A model generated the notes under the pieces. It worked only from the letters and a program-made list of their open reading frames with translations. It searched no databases and was not told where the DNA came from. Both the position numbers and the translations under genes were made by a program. A stretch of DNA of 64,000 nucleotides from Leucosporidium creatinivorum (taxonomy: Eukaryota; Basidiomycota; Microbotryomycetes; Leucosporidiales; Leucosporidiaceae). The DNA is taken from contig BCKL01000012.1 of NCBI GenBank assembly GCA_001600635.1, forward strand, positions 682,001-746,000, given 5' to 3'. Below, one piece after another: positions 1 through 9,406 of the stretch. Within the stretch, counting starts at the first letter, position 1, and each line of letters opens with the position of its first letter.

Positions 1-2213
1 CTCCCATCGGCGCCGGTCCTCCCCCTCCTCCTCCAGCGCCGAACCCTCCTCCCATCGCCATCCCATTCATCATCATCCCTCCTCCTCCCATTCCATTCAT
101 TCCCATCGCTGCTGATCCTCCCATCGCCATCCACTGAGCAAAGACGGCCTGCTGCTGCATCTGAAGCTGAAGCGCCTGCTGTTGGATCGCGAAGAATTGT
201 TGCTGTTGGTAGTCGAGGGCGGGGTTGCCGGTGTAGCCGAAGGGAGGGGGTTGCTGGTATTGCTGAGGAGGGTAGTAGGGCGAAAGCTGTTGCTGCTGAG
301 GTGCAGAGTAGCTCGGTTGCGAGTGCGAAGGGTAGCCTCCTCGGCCTCGACCGCGACCGATACCGTTCAGACCGGGGGAGGGCGAGACGGCGTTGGCGAC
401 TCCACTGCGAGTGATCCCGAGTCCTGCACCACGTCCTCGACCAAGCCCGCCGGACGAGGGCATGCCATTGCGAGGTGGAGGTGATTTCGGTCGAAGGGCG
501 TCGAGCTCTGCGGTAGGTCGAGCGTCAGCGGGACGCAGATGAGGGAGAGAGGAAAGTCGACCGCACCCTCGACATAGGGCAACAAGCTCGCCCTCGGCTC
601 GCCCTGCTCCGATCCACCACCCTCCATCCCAATCCTCGCCGGCGCCCACAGCCCCTCAAACTCCTCCCTCTCATACCTCCTCACTTTCCACTCCGTCTTC
701 TCTCCCTCCACCGGCCTCAGATGCGGTGCGTTCGGCGAGGAGGAAGGGTCGAGAGGCGTAAAGTCGGCGCCGACGGCGAGCCAGCCGCGGCGGAGAGAAT
801 GGGGGGAGCCGTAGAGGTGGAGGCGGCGGGTGCCGAGACAGAAGTTCTCGATCAGAGATTGGAGCTCGGGGGGTTTGAGGGCAGGGTCTGTGAACGAAGG
901 GGGGCGAAGGAGAGAGGGAGGGAACACGAAAGGTCAGCGCCGAAGTTCGAAGAAGAGGCTCGCACGCCGTGCAAAGCTCGAGAGAGGAACCACTCACCTG
1001 TCGAGTCGCCTTCCCACACCAGCACATCCGTGTCGACGTTGCAGTGGACGAACCAAGGGTCATTGGAGCGTCGAACTGTGCCCCGGATGCCCATCAGGCA
1101 GTGCTCAATGGTGGGAGTGAAGAGCGTGTCGGACTGCAGATTCGAATGACAGTTAGCTCGACCACAGTCGCTGTAGTCTCGCAGCAAGCTCACCTCGGGC
1201 ACGAGATCCTTCTCCGGCGCTGCCTTGTTCGTCTTGAGCCAGACGATGTCCTCGGACCGCCTATAGACGCAAGGGTGGTCAGATCATACCTCACTGAGAA
1301 TCGGCTGAGACTATGAAGCTCACCGATAGCCCCAAGCAGCGAGTAGCTCCCTCCCCTTCTCGAGTCCAATTCCATCGCCCCTCACTCCGCTCCCAACCCA
1401 CAGCCAAACAAATCCCGGCGTAGCAGCCAGCCTACTAAGCTCCAACGCTCGTAGCTCTTCGAACGGAGTGTCGGCGGGAGGGGACAGGAGGATCACGTCG
1501 AAGCGATGGGAGCAGAGCGAGGGGAGGACTTGGGTGAGGGGAGTTGAGCCGGTGGGGAGGTAGGTTGGTGGGATGGAGTGAGTGGGCGAGGAGGTGAGAG
1601 CGTGCTTTTGGGCGAGAAGGGAGGCCAGCTTGGGGTATCTGTGTCGAAACAGAGAAGGTTAGCTCTCGGCGCCGAGGAAGAGAGCGGACTGGACTGACTC
1701 GTCGAACCGTGCTTCGATATCGGCGCCGCGTAAATGGTTCTGAGGTCGCTCGCCTGTACGGACGTAATGCGAGGAATAGTCGTTGCGGATGGTCTCTTCG
1801 GCGACGTTCTGAAGGGTGAAAGGGAGAGGATCAGCTCGGCTCCGAAGCTTCTGAGGCCAGCGGAGAGCAGAACAACTTACATAGCTCTCCCCCCAAGCAG
1901 CCTTCTTATTCTCCTGCGCCTGCGACAATGCTGCACCCCTCCCCGCTCCTCCAAACCTGGGAGCTGAGCCGGCAGCTGCTCCCGCTCCCCTTCCTCTTCC
2001 AGCTCCAAACGCCGCTCCTCCAGCGCTGCTGAGAGCAAAGTTGCGAGAAGAAGCTGGTGCACCTTGGCGAGCGGGAGGGCGGGCAGCGTATTGCGGTCGA
2101 AAGGGCTGGTGAGGGTGCGTCTGTTGGTGCGGTGCGGATGGGAGACGGGGGCCGTTGGCAGCTGGGGAGGGCGTTGGTTGCTGGGAAGCGGGTATCAGAG
2201 GTACATCGTCCAT
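1..2213 (-). CDS. METTL14: METTL14-like m6A methyltransferase subunit (3' end outside window)
   Basis: MT-A70 family subunit of the METTL14 branch, the RNA-binding partner of METTL3 in N6-adenosine mRNA methylation. Exons (minus): 2213-1881, 1808-1699, 1638-1324, 1260-1194, 1133-998, 887-567, then 507 to beyond base 1. These give about 596 residues with no stop. Diagnostic pieces in order: TGERPQNHLRGADIEARFDE, FDVILLSPP, GFVWLWVGSG, WGYRRSEDIVWLKTNK, EHCLMGIRGTVRRS and FCLGTRRLHLYG followed by RRGWLAVG. The catalytic DPPW of METTL3 is replaced by SPP, as expected of a structural partner. The tail is low complexity: a GRGRG patch, then Gln-rich and Gly/Met-rich stretches running off the edge, comparable to the RGG tail of animal METTL14. 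The ATG at 2213 is the first in frame; a further 5' exon is possible. Confidence 0.9.
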
Positions 2214-3160
2214 TCAAAGGCGGCCGCCGAACGGGGCCCGAGGCGAAAGAGAAGCGGAGACGAGAGCGCGAGACTGTTGCGGAGGAGAGAGGCGGTGAGC
2301 CGCAGCTTGCTACAAAGCGGGAAGGGCTACATACCGGCCAGCTGCTACGAAGAATCGAGTCCAAGTCCAAGCGATGTCGAAGAGCAAAAGTCGAGGTGAA
2401 GGCGGGAGGGAGAAGGGAGAGCTCCGTGCAGCGGGCCTTTGCTCGTCGAGAGACGAAGAGCGGCCGTGTATGTCTGACCGCTCTGGAGGGCTAGGCGGCT
2501 CAAATCTGAGAACATCCATCTTAGCCAGGCTTGCAGCAGTCGAGCGGAGCGTCGAAGGGCAGGTTTAAAATCTCGGCGCTCGGTTCACCCAGGAATGGAC
2601 GTCTTCGCACAGGATCAGAGGCTTTCCAAAGCAAGAGAGGACATTTGAGCTGTATATCAAAGCGTAGCGAACTAGCCTGACGAGCCTAAGCCCATACTGA
2701 CGCTCCTGACCCCTGCGCCGAGCGATTCGAAGAGTTCGGCGCTGGCGTTGAACGGGTCAACGTGCTTGTTCGAGGACGATGAGCATAGCCCAAGTCTCTT
2801 CCATTGTTCCACAGGTGCACCTGTGGAGATTTTGTGTCTCCTGCAGGGTGCGATCGCTTACAAGCCAGCTCGGCGCTGAGCTCGGCGCCCCTTTTTCGGT
2901 CGCCTGGAACGGGAAGCGGCGCCAGGTTCCCGCTTTGTTTGGGAGCTCAGATTCACTGTTGTAAGCGTCATACGAGCTACAGAACTCAATCGAGCTGCAC
3001 CGCCTCCTTCGCTGCTCGATCGCCTGTCGCGTCGAAGTTCAAGCTCTCGCTTCCCGTAAAGCAGCTCTCCCTCCTCCCACATCCTCGTCGCGCACCTCAT
3101 CGACATCGGGATTTACTCGGCAAGCATCCAACGAGTGGAAGTCAGAGCTACAGCCTCACT
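2214..3160. promoter_or_regulatory. Divergent intergenic region, METTL14-like / membrane protein
   Basis: About 950 bases between two divergent start codons. I see no coding sequence. It holds the 20-bp perfect palindrome listed separately and the leaders of both flanking genes. Confidence 0.5.
2808..2827. promoter_or_regulatory. 20-bp perfect palindrome with two abutting E-boxes
   Basis: The half-site TCCACAGGTG is followed directly by its reverse complement CACCTGTGGA with no spacer. CAGGTG and CACCTG (E-box CANNTG) abut at the centre. It lies about 330 bp upstream of the membrane-protein ATG at 3161. A bHLH-type site is the simplest reading; its function is inferred only. Confidence 0.5.
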
Positions 3161-3904
3161 ATGCGCCTCCCCTTCCTCTCGCGCTCGAACCCCCTCCTCG
3201 CGCTTCTTCTCGTTCTCTTCCTCGTTTTGGAGGTTTCGGTGAGCTTTTCTGTTTTCCTGGCGAAGGCTGCTACATAACGAAGCGTATCGCTGATCAGGCT
3301 ACGAGCACCAGGCCGCTACCACCGCCGCTCGAGCTACAGCAACCCGCGCCAAATCTCCTGCAACCACTGCCCGCGCTACAGCAGCCGGTACAGGACCTGC
3401 TATTGGCGGTGGTGCTAGTGCTGCGACCACAGTTGCTACTACTGCCGCTCCTCAGATCACCACCAAGGTCGTGTAAGCAGGGAAGACGCGTCGAGAGCAA
3501 GGCTCCGAGAGTCCGAGCTTCGAGCTGACCTCGTCGCGTTAATAGCACGTCGGTCGTCAGCGGAAGGACCATCTATGGCACGTCTCGGAGTACTTACTAG
3601 TATGCTTGAGCTCTCACTCTGCTTCCCGCCTTGCGTAGATAGCTGATGCTCCTTCTCGGCGATGCCCTTTCCCCCTCCTAGCCCCAAGAGCTCCTCATCC
3701 AAGCCCGTTTCGAAAAAGGCCGGAGCTATCGTCGGCTACGTGATTGCTGGAATCGTGGGATTGGCGCTCATCGTCGCTCTTATCTTGTTCTTGATGAAGA
3801 GGAGGGAGAAGTCGCGCGGAGGAGGTTCGGCGAGGGAGCTCGGCGCCGGCGAGGAGGAGAAGCAGGACGGCGAGGGATTGGAGAGGGTCGTCACAAAGAC
3901 GTAG
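3161..3904 (+). CDS. Small secreted/single-pass membrane protein, Ala/Thr-rich ectodomain
   Basis: Unrecognised protein of 173 residues in four exons: 3161-3238, 3306-3472, 3546-3599, 3682-3904. Residues 1-26 form a signal peptide with a long Leu/Val core. An Ala/Thr-rich segment of about 80 residues, likely O-glycosylated, follows. A transmembrane helix with the core VIAGIVGLALIVALILFLM comes next, then a basic stop-transfer (KRREK) and an acidic cytosolic tail. The layout resembles a miniature Wsc/Mid2-type wall sensor, but no Cys-rich WSC domain is present and I claim no homology. The exon 2 acceptor is taken as the AG at 3304-3305, because the nearer AG is too close to the branch site and breaks the frame. 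Confidence 0.6.
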
Positions 3905-4245
3905 GGGGACAAGGTGTATCCGTGTGATTTGAATGCATCTCCGATTTACTATCACTATCGCATCGGCCGCAGAGAGCAATCTCGGTCGCCTGTTCATCTC
4001 GGTCGCATTCTCGGCGCTCGTGTGCTTCCGCGCTGACAGGCTTCAGCTCGTTTTCCATTGTTGTAGATCGCTCCTGTAGGCTTGTCCGAGGTCTGCAGCA
4101 GTAGACACTCCCAGCAGAGGCCTGCGAAGCAAAGTGGGGAAGCAGCGCACGGACCTCGTCGCGCTCAGCCTGCGAATTCGAGCTCGGCTCCCTTTCTCCT
4201 TCCTCCCCTTCACTTCGTCTTCCTCAGCTTCTCTCGCGCGTCGCC

Positions 4246-6276
4246 ATGGCCAACGTCGAGCAGCAAGTACTACAGAAGCACTACCAAGGACAACTCTCTA
4301 CCCTCCTACAGCAGCTGGACGCCGCCCTCGCCGCTCTTCCCACTTCGACTCAGGCCATCTCTCGCTCTTTGCCTGCCGCCGCTTCGATCCTTGGTCACGT
4401 CGAGAAGAGTACTGAGGACACTTGGAGTACGATCGGAGGTTGCCTAAGGATTATACGGCTCAGGCCGGGCGGAATCCAGGCGGATCACGTAGCTCGACAC
4501 AAGAACGGTGCGCTGCAGAGCTGTAGTAGGCTGCTGCACAGGGTCGGAGCGGACAAGATGGCGTTGCTGGATGACAAGGACCGCCTAGAGTGCATCAACT
4601 GGCTCTCTGCGTTTCGCGATGCGGCGTGAGTGCTGGATTCGCTCGTCTCGGCGCTCAAAGGCGATGGGGCGTACATCGGAGGGGTCGCTGATGCAGATCC
4701 GCCTGCAGTCTTGCTGCGCCGACTCATGTCGCTACTCCCATCCACTCTGCCGCTTCCGTTGGTCGTGCGAAGGCCGCGACGCAAGCGGCTCCGGAGGCTC
4801 GAGCGCGAGGGGGAGCGGGCCGTGCGCCTGCCAGGTGAGCTTGATCCACGATGGGACGCTGAGGGCTCGAAAACTGATGCATCTCGCCTTGCTAATAGCT
4901 CGAGTGCACCTAAGCCAAGCGTCACTGCTGTCAAGTGAGTCTTCAACCCGCTCAATCTTCGCCGAGCATTGTAGGCTGACCTTCTCCTCTCGATAGGGCT
5001 CCCGCCGCCTCGACTTCTGCTCTTCGCGATGTCAAACCCATCACCAAAGTCGAAGCAGTCGACGAGACTCCTCGTCGCGCTGGCTCCAGCTCTGCTGGGC
5101 CCGCTCTCGCTTGGGCCGCGCCTCTCCCCCCTCCTTCTTCCGCCAAGTTAGCCGTGCTCTTCTCGTCTTCTGCTCTCCAGCGTGCTGAGATCGGAACCTG
5201 ATCATACTTCATCTCTCATCAGACGCGCCCTCGCTGAAGCCGAAGCTGCTCCCTCCGCCGTTCCCCTCAAGTCTAAAGCCCCCTCTCGCTCCACCACCGC
5301 CGAACTCGTCGCTGCACCCTCCCGCCCGAGGGCCAAATCTACGAGTCGCGCTCCTACCTCACTCACCATCCGGCTCTCGCCTTCCATCCCCGACGACGCG
5401 ACTCCTCCTACTGTCACCGCCCCCGCCGCCAAAAAGCGCAAGACGACCACCACGCCGAGCAGCTCGCCTCCTCCTGCACCCCCCGAGCAGGTCGCTTCGG
5501 TATCGGGAGCTGCGCCGACTGAGAAGGAGAAGAAGAGCTCGAGGTCGAGCTCAGCTGGAGTAGAAAGGCCGCAGAGGGCAAGGAAACCGACGAAGAAGTT
5601 GGATGAGGTCGAGGAGGTTGAGCAGAGGGAATTGGAGAAGGCGGCGAGTGAGGATCCGAGGTGGGAAGTGGGGACGGTGGTGATGGGCAAGTTCCCCAAC
5701 TATAGCTGGTGGCCCGCCATCGTGAGTCTGGTGTCTTGACTCAAGCTCACCAGCGAGCTGAAGCTGACCTCGCCAACCTCCGACTCGTCTCGGTGCACTG
5801 TTTCTCCGCCCTAGATTCTCGACCCCTCGGAAGCGCCTGAATGGACTCAAGGTACCCAAAAGCTCGGCTCCTACCTCTGCAAGTCGATCCCCACCGGCGG
5901 TGACCAGTGAGCTCTCTCTCGTTCTCCTTCTCTCCGTCGCCGAGCTGACCCACCCCTGCGACCTCGACAGCCGTTGGATCCTTCCCTCCGATATCCGCGA
6001 CCTCGATGTCAAGGAGATCGAGGACAGCATCATGCCCGGCAAGTACGACTCGCCGCCTCCCGTCTCGTGGAAGCAGTACCGAGCGGATTTGGTCGAGGGG
6101 TGCATGATCGCGATGGATGAGGAGAAGTGAGTTCAAGTGGTTCTCTTCTTGATCTCGGACGAAGTGAGACTGACGCCGACACGCTTGACAGGCTCCAAGA
6201 GTGGTCGAGCAAGCCTACTGAGAGCGACACTCTCAGGCATAGGGAGATGGCGAGGAAGGGGAAGTTGAAGGCTTGA
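4246..6276 (+). CDS. PWWP-domain protein, probable chromatin reader
   Basis: Protein of 507 residues in eight exons: 4246-4625, 4709-4834, 4899-4934, 4997-5146, 5223-5721, 5815-5906, 5971-6126, 6192-6276. The N-terminus (about 1-125) is helical. A disordered Ala/Ser/Pro-rich linker of about 220 residues with a KKRK patch follows. The PWWP domain starts at VGTVVMGKFPNYSWWPAI and continues with a five-residue aromatic cage region and RWILPSDIRDLDVKEIED. PWWP domains bind methylated histone H3 (often K36) and DNA, so a nuclear role is expected; the exact complex is unknown. The in-frame TGA at 4627 is removed by the first intron, whose donor is a perfect GTGAGT. A second PWWP-like protein lies at 36383-37620. 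Confidence 0.8.
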
Positions 6277-6528
6277 GCTTCATCTCTGTGAGGGAGGAGA
6301 AGGTGTAGAGAAGGGAGATGTAGCTTTGCGAGATGATTTCGTGTTGTGCTGAACGAACTACGCTTGATTTACGCTCGTCTCGGCGGTGCAAGTGAGGGAA
6401 CTGCCTTGCTCGGCGCAGGCTGCGAAGCGGAAAGACACGAGTAAAGTAAGACTTCTCTCGCACGCTCGCCACTTCAAGGATGCTACAAGGTGTCCAATAC
6501 AACGTAATACAGCTCCTATCCCTCTCTT

Positions 6529-7911
6529 CTACCTCATCCTCCGCATCTCTTCGCTCAGCTCCCTCCTCGCCACCCCAACCTCCACAACACACCTCCTCCA
6601 CTCCCCCCAAACACAAACCCCATCCCTCTCCGCCAACTCCTCTGCTAGACTCTCTAGTATCTTTTTCCTTGCCCGCGGCTCGGCGGGAGGTGGCTGCTCG
6701 GCGGTGAGGAGGGTGGAGATCTTGCTGATTGGGGAGTCGGGCGAGAGACGGGGTGTAGGGTGGATGAGGAGCGTTTGGAAGAGGAGGGAGGAGAGGAGCA
6801 GGAGGGTGAGCTCGAGGGAGGTGGGTTGACGAGGTGGGAGACGGAGTGCCGGAGCTCGGGCTTGAGCAAGTCGGCGCTGAACCCATTCAGTCCTACTGCT
6901 CCGTCCGAACGCTCTCCAAGCTCCAGTCAACTCCCAAAAGATCCTTCCCAGCGCCTTCCCAAATTCCCGATCCTCCGCCTTCCCTACATCCAATAGCTCC
7001 CCAGAGTAGTAGGGAGGAGCGAACTGCCTCCCCCTGCTCGGCTGTAAGCTCGACAATCCCAACCTCCCTTGCTGAGCGAAATAAATGCCCCAGTTCAAGA
7101 TTGCCAGCGCCTCGAACTCCTTCAGTGTCTCCTTGAGCCAATCCTCCTCTGTAAGCCCTTGAACAGAGAAAGCCACCTCGACCGAGCATCTCGCGACGTG
7201 CATCATCGCGTTGAGCACCTCCGGTGCGTCGACGGGCCGATGAGGGATTAGACGGAGGGTGATATATGTGTTGACGGAGGTGCGGAGACGATGCTGTGGG
7301 GATGTTGAGAGGTAGGGAGGGCAGTAGAAGGCGCCGAGGTGGGGAGGGAAGTGGGAGGGGAGGGAAGCGAGGAGGAGGGATTGCGTGTGGAGGGAGTGCA
7401 GAGCGGCGGTGAGGCGGAGGGTAGGGTCTCGTTGACGTTCGATCTCTCTGTTCGGGAGGAGGGTATCAGCGAACCACACGGATGAAGAGGAGAAGAAGGA
7501 GCCGTACCGCAGCTCCCGACCGAACTTCCATCCTTCCCACCACGCCCTACCACTACTCTCAAACCCCTCCCATACCCCTCCTCCAATCTCCCAGACACTC
7601 CAACCACTCTCCACCACCACGGTCAACACTGCTCCCCCACCACTTCCATCAGCTTCCGTCTTCGGCGCAGCGCAAGGACAGGGGAGGTACTCACCACAAA
7701 GCGACAATTCCAGAAAGCTGGCAAAGAGGCATACCAGCTGCTTGGATCGTAGGAGAAGACAGAGCGGGTGAAGAACGCAGAAGGCATGGACCCACGTCCC
7801 TGCGAGACGGCGATAAAGCAGGGTGCGGAAGACTTGGAAGAGGAGAATCAGCCGGTGGCCTTGGTGCTGCTCCGTCTTCGTTGATAAGGCGGACGACGCT
7901 CGGGACCTCAT
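6529..7911 (-). CDS. Hypothetical protein, unrecognised
   Basis: Not recognised. From the ATG at 7911 the frame-consistent model is 7911-7695, 7628-7508, 7447-6529, giving 418 residues. The frame is also open upstream to an ATG at 8010, which would add 33 residues, but the stretch before 7911 looks like the end of a 5' leader intron (ACCCAACAG just upstream). The N-terminal 70 residues are hydrophobic with two possible membrane segments. The middle is Trp/Gly-rich and then helical. A hydrophobic Leu-rich helix and an acidic/basic tail finish the protein. It is convergent with the PWWP gene, about 250 bases apart. Confidence 0.6.
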   Translation of the reverse strand: MRSRASSALSTKTEQHQGHRLILLFQVFRTLLYRRLAGTWVHAFCVLHPLCLLLRSKQLVCLFASFLELSLCGEYLPCPCAAPKTEADGSGGGAVLTVVVESGWSVWEIGGGVWEGFESSGRAWWEGWKFGRELRYGSFFSSSSVWFADTLLPNREIERQRDPTLRLTAALHSLHTQSLLLASLPSHFPPHLGAFYCPPYLSTSPQHRLRTSVNTYITLRLIPHRPVDAPEVLNAMMHVARCSVEVAFSVQGLTEEDWLKETLKEFEALAILNWGIYFAQQGRLGLSSLQPSRGRQFAPPYYSGELLDVGKAEDREFGKALGRIFWELTGAWRAFGRSSRTEWVQRRLAQARAPALRLPPRQPTSLELTLLLLSSLLFQTLLIHPTPRLSPDSPISKISTLLTAEQPPPAEPRARKKILESLAEELAERDGVCVWGEWRRCVVEVGVARRELSEEMRRMR

Positions 7912-8010
7912 GCTGTGCTGTTGGGTACAGAGGGGTGAGCGAGCGAGAGTTTTGACCTGACGAACAACGACCCCGAGCTCTGAGAGCCGAGGAAGGGGAA
8001 TCGAAGGCAT

Positions 8011-8424
8011 CGAAGCCACTGGCACGGGCACGCGCAAGGGCGGAGAAGCCTAAGAGCCCTCTACATATTTGAGTGGTTCCTTGGTGCCGGCTTGGTCTGG
8101 AGGCTGGGAGAGGGAGGTGAGGGGCTCGGCGCCGAGGAGGGAAGGAAGGAGCGAGGAAGAGGATGAGGCTTAGAGGCTGCCAATGTACCTGCGAGGTTAG
8201 TGTTGGACTCAGAATTGGGCGAGCGGAAGACTGAGACGTGTAGGAGCAGGTCGTCGTCTCCCGAACTGCCATGGTCGAACCGTTCTTCTCGCCTCCGCCC
8301 CGTGCGGCCTGCGTAGAGTCATCGAACCACCGTAGCTTGTTACATACGCTACGAATCGATCCAGCTTCGTTTGGACGTCCTTGCTGCTCTTCGCAGTCCT
8401 CGCCTTGTCCAGCGCCGAACGAGC
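8011..8424. other. Intergenic region upstream of the hypothetical gene
   Basis: About 400 bases between the hypothetical gene and the 3' end of ARPC5. Open frames run through part of it on the minus strand but show no recognisable protein. It probably holds the promoter and 5' leader intron of the 6529-7911 gene. Confidence 0.3.
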
Positions 8425-9195
8425 TCAAACGCGTTTCCGGTCGGTCATGACGCGGACGATGCAGCCCGTTCCGGCGGATTCGACGAGCTGTTCGAGTTGA
8501 GTCGGATTGCGAAGAAGGAGATGAAAGACGGACAAGGGTCAGTCGGAGAGAGAGCGCGACGAGCCGAGCAGGGACTTACCTTCTCGTGCCAGCCCAAGAC
8601 GACGTTCCCGCTCGTCTCGCCGAGGTTCTCCATCGCCTTGTAAAGGTACTTCATCAGTGTTACCTGTGGTGGAAGCGCAAGGTCAGCGGTCTCGTCCTCG
8701 GCGATGAGAAACGAGAGGGAACGAGTACGAACCTGCTCTTGCGAGTTGAGGTCCGAGATGATGGCGGGAATGTCGGTTGATTTGGTCGAGTTGAGGATGG
8801 AAAGGATGGATTGGAGGGCGATGGCCTGTAGTGTAGCGGACAGCGAGAGCGTAGGTCAGCGTCGTCTCGTGGCCGGAGCAGCAGCCTAGAGCGCCGAACG
8901 GCTCTACAGCAGCGGCAGTAGCTCCTGCAGCTCCGCAATATCCTACACTACCCCCCCAGCAACTCACCTTTGCCTCGTCAACCCCCTCGCCATACGGCGC
9001 CTCGCTCAACACCTCGCCCAGCGCTCCCCTCACATCCCCTCGCTGCAGCAGTCCCCTAACAGCGGTAGCTTTCCCCTGAGTATCGGACAAGACGGCAGCA
9101 GGTGCACGAGAGTCGGGGATGTACAAGTCGGAAGGGAGGACCCGGTCCTCGTCATATTGGTCCACGTCGAGGCGGCGGAAGGACGAGTCGGCCAT
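8425..9195 (-). CDS. ARPC5: Arp2/3 complex subunit 5 (p16-Arc)
   Basis: Smallest helical subunit of the Arp2/3 complex, which nucleates branched actin at cortical patches and during endocytosis. Exons (minus) 9195-8968, 8825-8733, 8663-8580, 8487-8425 encode 155 residues, close to the usual 151. Recognised from the start FRRLDVDQYDED, the central SILNSTKSTDIPAIISDL, then VTLMKYLYKAMENLGETSG, VVLGWHEK and the C-terminal GTGCIVRVMTDRKRV, which match the family almost position for position. The start codon is 211 bp from the divergent OXA1 start, so the two genes probably share a promoter region. Confidence 0.95.
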
Positions 9196-9406
9196 ACTGG
9201 TGAAGATGTAGGAGTGTAGAGAGGTGATAGAAGTGTAAGAGAAAGCTGTAGTCGAGTCGAGCGTAACGAGTAAGATGAGGTTGCAAGACAAGCCCGAACG
9301 GCGCTCGCTCGCCGTTTCTAAGTCCCGCAGCGAAACGGCTCTCCCTCCTGCAGCTCACCTCGTCTCCTCGTTTCGACTCGTTCGGACGACCTACAGCGTT
9401 TCCGAC

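Noticed and set aside
182-1316. Plus-strand open frames across the METTL14-like gene
   Set aside because: They are antisense shadows of the minus-strand exons, which carry the conserved MT-A70 motifs.
2374-2568. Small plus-strand frame upstream of the METTL14-like gene
   Set aside because: Composition is that of random GC-rich sequence and there is no splice or motif support.
4627-4629. In-frame TGA in the first PWWP gene, possible recoding or pseudogene
   Set aside because: It overlaps a perfect GTGAGT donor. Removing the 4626-4708 intron gives an eight-exon frame of 507 codons plus stop, so no recoding is needed.
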